Positions 26,076-33,825 of a stretch of 64,000 bases of DNA are shown here, one piece after another. Positions within the stretch are counted from its first letter, which is position 1. Every line of letters starts with the position of its first letter. The notes below the pieces were generated by a model that saw nothing but the letters and a program-made list of their open reading frames with translations, was not told the origin of the DNA and did not search any database. Both the position numbers and the translations under genes were made by a program. Source of the stretch: Betaproteobacteria bacterium MOLA814. GTDB taxonomy: Bacteria > Pseudomonadota > Gammaproteobacteria > Burkholderiales > Burkholderiaceae_C. The stretch spans positions 376,003 to 440,002 of the forward strand of contig AYMW01000003.1 of NCBI GenBank assembly GCA_000496475.1. Reading direction: 5' to 3'.

Positions 26076-27374
26076 ATGAGCGCTTTAGAAATTTATGTCG
26101 TCGGTGGTGCGGTTCGCGATACCTTGCTGGGCCAAGGCGACGCTGGCGACTTGGATTGGGTGGTGGTTGGCACAACCCCTGCGCATATGGTGAGCCTAGG
26201 CTTTGTGCCGGTTGGCAGCGACTTCCCCGTTTTTATTCATCCCAACACTGGCCACGAATTTGCACTGGCTAGGACCGAACGCAAAACGTCCAAGGGCTAC
26301 CAAGGCTTTAGTTTTTACGCCGCACCCGATGTGAGCTTGGCACAAGACCTGGCTAGGCGCGACCTCACCGTCAACGCCATGGCCATGGCCGCGCCCAGCA
26401 ACAACTTGGCCGATGCCGCCCAATGGCGCAACTGGCAACCCAATGCCACAGCCGCATTGATTGACCCCTACAACGGCTTGGCCGACTTGCAAGCCGGCGT
26501 GCTGCGCCACGTGAGCCATGCCTTTGCTGAAGACCCAGTGCGCATATTGCGGTTGGCACGCTTTGCGGCGCGTTGGCCCACGTTCACCGTTGCAACCGAT
26601 ACCAACCAACTGATGCGCCACATGGTGGATGCCGGCGAGGTAGACGCACTGGTGGCCGAGCGGGTGTGGCAAGAAATGTCAAAAGGGCTGATGGCTGCCC
26701 AGCCTTCACGCATGTTTGAGGTGCTGCGCAACTGCGGTGCTTTGCACCTGTTGCTGCCTGAGCTTGAGCGACTATGGGGCGTGGCGCAGCGCGCCGACTA
26801 CCACCCAGAAATAGACACTGGCGTGCACGCCATGATGGTGATGGACATGAGCGCGCGACTGAACGCCAACCTGGCCACACGCTTTGCTTGCCTGTGCCAC
26901 GACTTTGGCAAAGGCACCACACCGCCAGACGTATTGCCTAGGCACACTGGCCACGAAATGCGCAGCGTGCACTTGCTGAAAGACGTGGCGCAACGCTTTA
27001 AGGTACCCAAGGCCTGCAAAGAGCTGGCCGATGTGGTGGCCAAAGAGCACGGCCATATTCACCGCTGCAAAGACCTGTCTGTGCCTGCCCTGATTCGCTT
27101 GCTGGGACGCTGCGATGCATTTCGCCGCCCAGATCGTTTTAGCGATGTACTGCTGGCCTGCGAATGCGATGCCCGAGGCCGTTTGGGCTTAGCTGACACC
27201 CCCTACACACAAGCACCTTGGCTGCAATCATTGCTGGCTGCAGCGAGCAACGTCGACACCCACGCCATTGCCACTCTAGCGGCGCAAGCGCCAGAGTTTG
27301 CCCAGCAAAAAGGCGAGTGGATTGCCACACACATTACGGCTGCGCGTGAGGCGGCCATTGCAGGTTTGGTTTAA
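26076..27374 (+). CDS. cca: Multifunctional CCA-adding tRNA nucleotidyltransferase
   Basis: The enzyme adds or repairs the 3' CCA end of tRNAs. From the ATG at 26076, VVGGAVRD is at residues 8-15 and the catalytic Asp25-Leu-Asp27 pair in GDLDW binds metal. RRDLTVNAMA follows near 98-107 and the head domain with EDPVRILR near 150. The C-terminal half contains the HD phosphohydrolase domain (CLCHDFGKG), as in bacterial cca proteins with additional phosphatase and phosphodiesterase activity. Length 432. Confidence 0.94.
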   Translation: MSALEIYVVGGAVRDTLLGQGDAGDLDWVVVGTTPAHMVSLGFVPVGSDFPVFIHPNTGHEFALARTERKTSKGYQGFSFYAAPDVSLAQDLARRDLTVNAMAMAAPSNNLADAAQWRNWQPNATAALIDPYNGLADLQAGVLRHVSHAFAEDPVRILRLARFAARWPTFTVATDTNQLMRHMVDAGEVDALVAERVWQEMSKGLMAAQPSRMFEVLRNCGALHLLLPELERLWGVAQRADYHPEIDTGVHAMMVMDMSARLNANLATRFACLCHDFGKGTTPPDVLPRHTGHEMRSVHLLKDVAQRFKVPKACKELADVVAKEHGHIHRCKDLSVPALIRLLGRCDAFRRPDRFSDVLLACECDARGRLGLADTPYTQAPWLQSLLAAASNVDTHAIATLAAQAPEFAQQKGEWIATHITAAREAAIAGLV

Positions 27375-27386
27375 CATCGCGCCCAT

Positions 27387-28568
27387 ATGACCCAAGCCCA
27401 CGTACCACGCCACATTTTGCCCATACTGGTATTGGCGCAATTTTTTGGCACCTCACCGTGGTTTGCGGTCAATGCCGTTATGCCTGATTTGCAACGTGAG
27501 TTGGGCTGGGCCAACGCTGCGGTGGGTGCACTCACGTCATCGCTGCAATTGGGCTTTATTGTGGGCACCTTGGTGTTTGCCTTGCTCGCCATTGCCGATA
27601 GATTCTCTGCACGGCGCGTATTTCTGTTGTGCGCTGTAACTGGCGGCGCTTGCACAGTGGGCGCATGGGCCATGGTGCGTGATTACGAGGCACTCATGGC
27701 TTGGCGATTTGCAACCGGGTTTTTCTTGGCAGGCATTTACCCAGTGGGTATGAAAATAGCGGCTCAGTGGTACACCAAAGGCTTGGGCGGCGCGCTGGGT
27801 TTATTACTGGGGGCACTGGTGCTGGGCTCTGCCAGCGCCCACGCCTTGCGCGCGATGGGCGATGCGTTGCCATGGCCTGCACTGATGCTTGGCGTGGCGG
27901 CGCTGTCTGCCATGAGTGGCTTGTTGTTGTACTTTGCCACCGGCGACCCGCCCCAAGCTACAGCACGTGTCAGCACCTTGCAGTGGAGCGCCTTGACCAC
28001 GCTGTGGACAGACGCACGGGTAAAAGCATCTGTGTTGGGCTACTTTGGCCACATGTGGGAGCTGTACACCATGTGGGTGATGGTGCCGCTGATATTGGCC
28101 ACTAGGCTACAAGGCACGGCCTTGTCATGGACTGCGTTTGCAGTACTCGGTGCGGGCGCCATGGGTTGTGCCGTGGGCGGTTGGATTGCGCAGCGCTGGG
28201 GCAGCGCCCGGGTGGCTGGGGTGCAGCTGTCCATCAGCGGCCTGTGCTGCCTGGCCACACCGTTCATGCTCAATGCCAGCGACGGCCTGTTTTATGCGTG
28301 GCTGCTGGTGTGGGGCATCACAGTGGCTGGTGACTCACCCCAGTTCTCAACCCTGACAGCGCGCAATGCGCCACCACAAGCCGTGGGCAGCGTGCTCACG
28401 CTGACCAACAGCATTGGCTTTGCTATTTCCATTGTCAGTATTTTGTTGTTTGTCTCGCTGAGCGAAACCGTCGCCTTGGGCTCATTGCTGCCATGGCTCG
28501 CGATAGGGCCAGCACTTGGCTTATTGGCCTTGCGCCCGCTGGTGAGGCTTGAGCGGTTGGGGCGCTAA
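27387..28568 (+). CDS. Major facilitator superfamily transporter
   Basis: Twelve likely membrane spans in two six-helix halves with the cytoplasmic loop around residues 190-215. The MFS loop 2-3 signature is weak but ADRFSARR at about 72-79 fits its position. The protein closely follows cca by 12 bases. Substrate unknown; the absence of drug-transporter signatures argues only weakly against an exporter. Confidence 0.8.
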   Translation: MTQAHVPRHILPILVLAQFFGTSPWFAVNAVMPDLQRELGWANAAVGALTSSLQLGFIVGTLVFALLAIADRFSARRVFLLCAVTGGACTVGAWAMVRDYEALMAWRFATGFFLAGIYPVGMKIAAQWYTKGLGGALGLLLGALVLGSASAHALRAMGDALPWPALMLGVAALSAMSGLLLYFATGDPPQATARVSTLQWSALTTLWTDARVKASVLGYFGHMWELYTMWVMVPLILATRLQGTALSWTAFAVLGAGAMGCAVGGWIAQRWGSARVAGVQLSISGLCCLATPFMLNASDGLFYAWLLVWGITVAGDSPQFSTLTARNAPPQAVGSVLTLTNSIGFAISIVSILLFVSLSETVALGSLLPWLAIGPALGLLALRPLVRLERLGR

Positions 28569-28611
28569 ACCAACCCAAACGGCTGTTGTGACCCTGACAA
28601 GCCGCAGCGCG

Positions 28612-29211
28612 TCATGAACTTAAACCCAGCGCATCCCACACCCGCATAGCGGCATACGCATCGTTGGCGGCGTATAGCAACTGCGACTCCGTCAGCGTGT
28701 CGTTGGCCCAATTGCTGGTGGCGGCTTTTTTGGACTTCATGAAACGTTGGTTAAACAGCACGGCAACAGCGCCTTTTACGCCCATGTCTTTGCGGTAGCC
28801 GCGTTTATGAAAAACAGTGTTCAGCTCCAACATGTCCGCAGGCTCTACGCCCAGTTTCTCCATAATCCGCAAGCGGTCATCGCCTAGGCCAAAGCCTGCT
28901 TTCACGATGCCACCCGTGGCCAGAAGCTTGGCGGCCACCGCACTGCACGCGGGGTCTTGCAACTGAAATACCCAAGCCCGCTGCGCCGTGGACAGTTGCA
29001 AAATGTGCGGGCCTTCTGAGCGCTCGTTAACCTTGAAGGTGGGTTTGGACTCTGTGTCAAAACCCCAGGCGCTGGCCGTGATAAGCTGGTCGTGCGCCAA
29101 CTGCGCTTGCGCGCCTGTACGCACCAAGGTGATGCGGTCTAGACCCAACCGCTCAAAAGGCTCAAGCAAGGCGATGGTGTCTTTGTCGGGGGTGTGTCGT
29201 TCTGGTGGCAT
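28612..29211 (-). CDS. 3'-5' exonuclease, WRN-exonuclease/RNase D-like DEDD fold
   Basis: The DEDDy exonuclease domain fills the protein. From the ATG at 29211, Asp52 and Glu54 in WGFDTESK are the Exo I acidic pair, the second Asp is in KAGFGLGDDRL, and YAANDAYA near 182-189 holds the last Tyr/Asp. The fold is used by RNase D, DNA polymerase I proofreading and the Werner syndrome exonuclease; this single-domain form is closest to the WRN exonuclease type. The longer frame to 29286 is not favoured because family similarity begins after the chosen start. It is divergent from the RecQ-like helicase, with the integron remnant between them. Confidence 0.85.
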   Translation of the reverse strand: MPPERHTPDKDTIALLEPFERLGLDRITLVRTGAQAQLAHDQLITASAWGFDTESKPTFKVNERSEGPHILQLSTAQRAWVFQLQDPACSAVAAKLLATGGIVKAGFGLGDDRLRIMEKLGVEPADMLELNTVFHKRGYRKDMGVKGAVAVLFNQRFMKSKKAATSNWANDTLTESQLLYAANDAYAAMRVWDALGLSS

Positions 29212-29255
29212 ATCGTCGGCAATTTTATGCCTTGTCGCCAAGTCGCGAGCCAAGT

Positions 29256-29308
29256 CTGGATGCAGCAGCCATGTCTTGCACCGCAATAGACCTGAATTGC
29301 GACGACCT
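29256..29308. repeat. Left copy of 53-bp imperfect direct repeat bracketing the island
   Basis: CTGGATGCA, then GCCATGTCTTGCACC and CAATAGACCT, aligns base by base with 31530-31582: 45 of 53 positions match, in the same orientation. This copy lies just upstream of the exonuclease start. Nothing in the repeat looks like a known transposon end. Confidence 0.85.
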
Positions 29309-29339
29309 CAGGAAGGTCTGCACAACCGCGCTCAGGTCT
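29288..29339. repeat. Nested inverted repeat at the left island edge
   Basis: Outer arms AGACCTGA (29288-29295) and TCAGGTCT (29332-29339) are perfect complements, and an inner pair GACCT (29304-29308) and AGGTC (29314-29318) lies inside them. The structure could fold as a hairpin in single strands. It overlaps the left direct repeat and the end of the transposase fragment. Confidence 0.6.
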
Positions 29340-29529
29340 GTGCCTTCGGTTTTTCCGGCACCTCCATGATCACGCCCATGGGCGTTTCCTTGTAGAGAGC
29401 TTTGCGTTGGCTGGGCATCATGGCCACATGCCTGTTGTCATGCGGGTGCGCCTCGATCACCTCTTTTCGCTTGTGCACGCCTCGGTAACCCGAGTCTGCA
29501 CAGACATTGGTCTCATATCCAATGAGCAA
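29332..29529 (-). pseudogene. IS5-family transposase fragment
   Basis: The translation contains ADSGYRGVHKRKE, HVAMMPSQRKAL and EKPKAQ, which match in order the region of IS5-group DDE transposases that carries the second catalytic Asp and the conserved HVAM..RK.. segment. The N-terminal half with the first Asp and the C-terminal end with the catalytic Glu are absent, and a TGA stop interrupts the frame at 29332. No terminal inverted repeats were found, so the element is dead. Confidence 0.75.
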
Positions 29530-29563
29530 ATCGCGGGTGTTGAAACCGAAGAGAGCTTTGCCA

Positions 29564-29588
29564 CGTCCGATGCAGCAACTTGTTAGGC
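29564..29588 (-). other. Half attC recombination site
   Basis: On the minus strand GCCTAAC (fits RYYYAAC, the R'' box) starts four bases after the stop codon of the upstream gene and continues CAAGTTGCTGC and then ATCGGACG, as the first half of attC sites of integron gene cassettes does. The matching second half ending in GTTRRRY is not present; the sequence runs into the transposase fragment instead. Position and orientation relative to the cassette genes are as expected. Confidence 0.6.
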
Positions 29589-29591
29589 CTT

Positions 29592-30104
29592 TCACTTTAA
29601 GCCCGCCAAAGAGACCAGCTCTTGAACCAGTAGTCGAATTTCAAGGTGTATTTTGTCAATATCGTTTCTTACGGCATTGAATCTTCGACTATGTGCTGAC
29701 TTGTCACCAATATCTTTTAGCTTAGGAAGTGCTTGCCGGGCATTCCTACTTAGACCCCAAGATCGTTGAGCTAACGTTTTTTCAATAAGTTCGGATAGGT
29801 AGTAGAAGTCTCCTGACTGGTTTTTTATTGATTCGGCCATTTTTTTATTTTCAAATGCTTCAATAATCAAAGTTTCTATTAATCTTCGAATCATTACTGC
29901 ACATGAATCATAGCAACCGATTGAGTACGTTCCATTGATTTGATGTGTTATTCGCTCCAGATAACCCTTCGTTCCTCTTACTAGAGCAAACGGAATAATA
30001 GGCTGGCCTATAGCCGCTAGTCCATCTTCAGGTGGTAATAGTGTAACCCTACAGTCTGCTTCAATCGATGAAATAAACTTTTTGATATTTTTAGAAATAA
30101 GCAT
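29592..30104 (-). CDS. DUF4145/HEPN-like protein, second gene of the cassette
   Basis: A 170-residue, largely helical, AT-rich gene. Residues 64-85 (CYDSCAVMIRRLIETLIIEAFE region) and DIGDKSAHSRRF at 131-142 resemble DUF4145 proteins, which belong to the HEPN-fold group. The HEPN RNase motif R-x4-6-H is not visible, so ribonuclease activity cannot be assumed. It starts four bases after the DUF5343 gene, so they are translated as a pair. Its stop is directly followed by a half attC site, which marks it as the end of an integron gene cassette. Function is unknown; two-gene cassettes with HEPN-fold members are often toxin-antitoxin or phage-defence modules, which is inference here. Confidence 0.72.
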   Translation of the reverse strand: MLISKNIKKFISSIEADCRVTLLPPEDGLAAIGQPIIPFALVRGTKGYLERITHQINGTYSIGCYDSCAVMIRRLIETLIIEAFENKKMAESIKNQSGDFYYLSELIEKTLAQRSWGLSRNARQALPKLKDIGDKSAHSRRFNAVRNDIDKIHLEIRLLVQELVSLAGLK

Positions 30105-30108
30105 AGTT

Positions 30109-30822
30109 TTATTTATTGAAGTCTTTTAGGTGCTTAGCCATGCTCTCGAATATTTTATCAATTTGATCTGCTGATGATTCTGGGGAAATGTGTAACTGCA
30201 CATTTATATGAAGTTCAGGGGCATTACTTAATATGGTTTGCGTCGGTTGAGTCTGTAATATTTGAGCTGTTTCAGCATTTGGCTTCTTGGGTGTAGGCTC
30301 CGCTACTCTTTGAGTTTGAGTTTTTGTGTCCTTTTTCTTAGTTTCAGGTTTTGGAGATTTAAATTTAGCTTCGCTTTTTGCTGAAGTAACCTCGGCTTCA
30401 TTTAAATCAGCCTTCAATAAAAGTAAATAGAATCGTGCAAACTGCTTTGCAGCAGGCCCACCGCAACGAGCAGTATTCGCAAACCAGTTGGTAAGTTTCT
30501 GAGGATCTGCATCAGGTGAATGGAATAAATCTTTAACTTCTTGAGGGTAGCACTTATCGATCAAAGAACTGCAAACATCTGCGTATTTATCATCATTTCG
30601 CCAATCAAATGCTAAATCCGTAGATTTACCGTCTTCATCTATGATTCCAATTTTTTTAAATGGACCAACGAGATTTGATTGAGCCGATGCTTCCCCCATA
30701 GATAAACCCGTAGAAAGATAACTAGCCGTAACTATAGCCGGAACCTTATCCTTGAATAAATTGCGCAACTTCCACCAGTTAGATTCTGCTATTTTTGGGA
30801 AAGACACATCTCCATTTGCCAT
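30109..30822 (-). CDS. DUF5343-like protein, first gene of the cassette
   Basis: Residues 8-105 resemble DUF5343: FPKIAESNWWKLRNLFK, then VTASYLSTGL, then KKIGIIDEDGK and TDLAFDWR, a fold that looks like a winged helix. Residues 145-205 form a charged Lys/Thr/Gln-rich linker and the last 35 residues a separate conserved-looking element (INVQLHISPESSADQIDKIF). Base composition is far from the neighbours: 21 of 60 bases are G or C in 30301-30360 against 36 of 60 in 31921-31980. AGGAG precedes the ATG by eight bases. The gene lies directly behind an attI-like core site and next to a broken integrase, so it came in by integron capture. Function unknown. Confidence 0.78.
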   Translation of the reverse strand: MANGDVSFPKIAESNWWKLRNLFKDKVPAIVTASYLSTGLSMGEASAQSNLVGPFKKIGIIDEDGKSTDLAFDWRNDDKYADVCSSLIDKCYPQEVKDLFHSPDADPQKLTNWFANTARCGGPAAKQFARFYLLLLKADLNEAEVTSAKSEAKFKSPKPETKKKDTKTQTQRVAEPTPKKPNAETAQILQTQPTQTILSNAPELHINVQLHISPESSADQIDKIFESMAKHLKDFNK

Positions 30823-30865
30823 ATTATTACTCCTAGTTAATTTATTGTGTGAAAATTTATTTAAG

Positions 30866-30872
30866 GCTTAAC
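30866..30872 (-). other. attI/core-site-like heptamer
   Basis: GTTAAGC on the minus strand fits the integron core consensus GTTRRRY. It lies 44 bases before the first cassette gene and 134 bases from the integrase start, where the attI-cassette junction of an integron would be. A heptamer is common by chance; only the position gives it weight. Confidence 0.45.
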
Positions 30873-31005
30873 GTAATGTAGATGGCACAAGCCTGTCGAT
30901 ACATCCAGCCGTCGAGGATGAATCTTTTATACAAAACCTTGCAAACCGCTTGCAGCACAGTTATTCGACTCATATACGGTGCTTATATACAGGTATAGAT
31001 GTTTC

Positions 31006-31529
31006 ATGACACCCGGCACGCCTGCGTTGAAATCTGCCCGCTTGCTCGATCAGGTGCAAGAGCGGGCTCGTTACCTGCAATATAACTCTTATAACCTAAA
31101 AAACTATATTTATAGGGTACTTTTTTACTTTCTTAATCGCCATAAAAGCTCAGGTATGCGACATACGAGCTACATTGGATTGACGGAGGTGGAGGCCTTA
31201 CTCAGCATGGTGGCCGCAGAGCCCAAGTCACATGCTGCTGCACGCAACTAGGCACTCAGTGCTGTGTTGCGCCTGTACCGTGAGGTGCGCCCTATCGGTT
31301 TGCCGTTGCTGAACCGCATTGGAAGGCAGACACATTCCAAACGGATGCCATCCGTAGTGACGTCATACGAAATGCTGGTCTTCTCGCTCAAATGGACGGC
31401 ATGACCGCGCTGCTGGCAAAGCTGCTGGCAAAGCGGCTGTGCGGCACGGGAATACGCTTGATGGCGGGCCTGCGCCTTGGGATCAAGGATGTGAAGAACA
31501 ACGACCTCGACGCCGAGCGTGGCCAGTGA
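31006..31529 (+). pseudogene. Decayed integron integrase (intI-type tyrosine recombinase)
   Basis: The first frame from the ATG at 31006 gives SARLLDQVQERARYL and TEVEALLSMVA, then a TAG at 31249 in place of a glutamine codon. Reading through it gives ALSAVLRLYREVRP. After a frameshift near 31370-31400 the next frame gives LLAQMDGMTALLAKLL and then CGTGIRLMAGLRLGIKDV, the stretch around the first catalytic Arg that is specific to integron integrases. A 12-bp unit CTGCTGGCAAAG is duplicated at 31410-31433. The sequence stops at the right direct repeat, so the C-terminal catalytic half with the His/Arg/Tyr residues is gone. Divergent orientation from the cassette genes is the normal integron layout. 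Confidence 0.85.
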
Positions 31530-31582
31530 CTGGATGCATGTGCCATGTCTTGCACCACAATAGACCTTAATTACGACTACTT
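31530..31582. repeat. Right copy of 53-bp imperfect direct repeat
   Basis: Matches 29256-29308 at 45 of 53 positions in the same orientation. It begins exactly where similarity to the integrase ends and finishes 24 bases before the RecQ-like start, so it may form part of that gene's leader. Confidence 0.85.
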
Positions 31583-31605
31583 AAGAGACCTCGCCAGAGG
31601 TGGAC

Positions 31606-33696
31606 ATGACGACCGACACACCACAGCCCGCCACACAAGACCGCGTCACCCGCGATGTCGCCGACCAGCACATGCGCACCGTGCTTGGTCGCTTGGCAGG
31701 GCCAGAGGCCTTGCCAAGAGTCGATCAGGTAGATGCCGTGCAGGCGGTGCTGCAAACAGCCTCCCGTGTGTTGGTGGTGCAGGCCACAGGCTGGGGCAAG
31801 TCTGCTGTGTACTGGGCCGCCACGCACGCAAAACGCAGCGCTGGCGCAGGCCCCACCTTGGTGGTCTCGCCGTTGTTGGCGCTGATGCGCGACCAAGTGG
31901 CTGCCGCTGAGCGAGCAGGCTTGCAGGCAGCCACCGTCAACTCCACCAACGTTGACGACTGGGATGCGGTGTTTGAGCGCCTTGACGCCGACACCATTGA
32001 CGTGCTGCTGGTCTCGCCAGAGCGCTTGGGTAACCCGCGCTTTGCGTCGCGCTTAGGGGCTTTGCTGGCTAGGGTCGGTTTGATCGTGATTGACGAGGCG
32101 CATTGCATCAGTGATTGGGGGTTTGACTTTCGCCCTGATTACCAGCGCTTGGCCCGTGCCTTGTTGACCACACCAACAGCCAGTGTGCTGGCCACCACAG
32201 CCACCGCCAACACGCGCGTGACACAAGACATTGGCACGCAACTGGGGGCGCATACCCTCACATTTCGCGGCACATTGGCACGCACCTCACTGACTTTGTC
32301 GGTGGTACCAGGCTTGTCACCGCTGCAGCGTTACGCTTGGATTGCCGATGCGCTGGAGCAATTGCCTGGCTCAGGCATTGTGTATGTGCTGACGGTAGCC
32401 GAGGCCGATAGGTTGACGTCTTTCTTGCGCAGCTGTGGCCATGTGGTGGACGCCTATACAGGGCAAGTGGATGCCGATACGCGCCTGCTGGTAGAAGAGC
32501 GTCTGCGCCACAACCAAGTCAAAGCGGTGGTTGCAACGTCGGCGCTGGGTATGGGCTATGACAAGCCAGACTTGGGGTTTTGCGTGCACGTGGGCTCACC
32601 CTCAACGCCAGTGGCTTATTACCAGCAAGTGGGGCGCGCTGGGCGGGCAGTCGCACATGCAGATGGCGTGTTGTTGCCGTCAGACGCAGACGAGCGCATT
32701 TGGGATTACTTTGCAACAGCGTCCATACCCGACCCGGTCAGCGCCCACAAGGTAGTGGCTTGTATAGAAGGAGATGGGCTGGGCTTGCTGGGCATAGAGG
32801 CCGAGACGGGCATACGCCGTGGCCGGTTAGAGGCATTGCTTAAGATTTTGGCGGTTGAAGGCGTGGTCGAAAAAGACGGCTCAAACTGGCGCGCCACGGG
32901 CCTGGCCTACGTGCACAACACCGCCAAATGGGACGACTTACAGCAGGTGCGCCAGCAAGAGGCCGACATCATGCGCCAATACGCCCAAGGTGCCGGCTGC
33001 CTAATGGCCTACCTACAAACCGCGTTGGATGACCCGTCGCCAGCACCGTGCGGGCGCTGCTCGGTGTGCACTGGCCATGCCCCCCATCCAGGCCTTGCGC
33101 CTTCGCAGGACAAGCTGTTGGCCGCGCGAGACTTTTTGCGCGGCATGGATGTGGCTATCGAGCCACGCAAGCGGTGGCCTGCAGGTGTAGGCCGCAAAGG
33201 TGCGATTGACGGCTTTGTTGCGGGGCGCGCCGTGGCCTTTGCCGATGACCCAGGTTGGGTCGCTGAGTTACAGACTTGGCAGCAGTCACCACCTGGCCAT
33301 GTGCCTAACGAGTTGCTGGCAGGGGCGGTGGCCACGCTGGCGCGGTGGTCTACAAGCTGGCCGAATCGCCCCGTGTGTGTGGTGCCACTGCCGGCCACCA
33401 ACATGGCCGACAACCGCCAACTGGCTGCGTATATTGCGCAGCGCGGCAAGCTGGCGCTGCACGATGTGTTCACATGGACAGGCGGGCCAGCACCCGACGA
33501 TTCGCCGTCCATACCAGCGGTGCTGCACCTGCAGTCGGTCATTGGCTTGAGCGAACACGCCGACTTGCCTGCTGGCACTGTGCTGCTGGTGGCGTCAACC
33601 GTGCGCACACGCTGGGCGGCTACCGTGGCCGGCGCGCTGCTGCGGGATCATGGTGTTTCTCAAGTGCTGTTGCTGACGTTGCATCTACAGCCTTAA
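31606..33696 (+). CDS. RecQ-family ATP-dependent DNA helicase with phosphoribosyltransferase-like C-terminus
   Basis: RecQ helicases unwind DNA 3'-5' in repair and recombination. From the ATG at 31606, ATGWGKS at 60-66 is Walker A, DEAHCISDWG at 163-172 is Walker B with the RecQ aromatic loop, and ATTATAN follows. The RQC zinc site is suggested by Cys residues around 464 (GAGCLMAYL) and CGRCSVC near 482. From about 590 to the end the sequence has no HRDC domain; instead it resembles phosphoribosyltransferases (VCVVPLPATNMAD, VRTRWAATVAGALLRDHG), an arrangement known in some RecQ-like proteins. AGAGG precedes the ATG; a GTG two codons upstream is less likely. Neighbouring WRN-type exonuclease suggests a shared repair task. 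Confidence 0.88.
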   Translation: MTTDTPQPATQDRVTRDVADQHMRTVLGRLAGPEALPRVDQVDAVQAVLQTASRVLVVQATGWGKSAVYWAATHAKRSAGAGPTLVVSPLLALMRDQVAAAERAGLQAATVNSTNVDDWDAVFERLDADTIDVLLVSPERLGNPRFASRLGALLARVGLIVIDEAHCISDWGFDFRPDYQRLARALLTTPTASVLATTATANTRVTQDIGTQLGAHTLTFRGTLARTSLTLSVVPGLSPLQRYAWIADALEQLPGSGIVYVLTVAEADRLTSFLRSCGHVVDAYTGQVDADTRLLVEERLRHNQVKAVVATSALGMGYDKPDLGFCVHVGSPSTPVAYYQQVGRAGRAVAHADGVLLPSDADERIWDYFATASIPDPVSAHKVVACIEGDGLGLLGIEAETGIRRGRLEALLKILAVEGVVEKDGSNWRATGLAYVHNTAKWDDLQQVRQQEADIMRQYAQGAGCLMAYLQTALDDPSPAPCGRCSVCTGHAPHPGLAPSQDKLLAARDFLRGMDVAIEPRKRWPAGVGRKGAIDGFVAGRAVAFADDPGWVAELQTWQQSPPGHVPNELLAGAVATLARWSTSWPNRPVCVVPLPATNMADNRQLAAYIAQRGKLALHDVFTWTGGPAPDDSPSIPAVLHLQSVIGLSEHADLPAGTVLLVASTVRTRWAATVAGALLRDHGVSQVLLLTLHLQP

Positions 33697-33825
33697 CCGG
33701 CATTACGTGCATAAGGTGCATAACCGCCCTTTTTTCAAACCAGCTGCACGTCACCAGCCACATGACTGGCGTTAGGATGAACCCGCTGTTCCATGCCTTT
33801 TTTTTACTTGCCACCTACCGACCCC

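Noticed and set aside
29592-30104. HEPN ribonuclease toxin with R-x4-6-H
   Set aside because: The motif is not visible in the translation, so I describe only fold-level resemblance.
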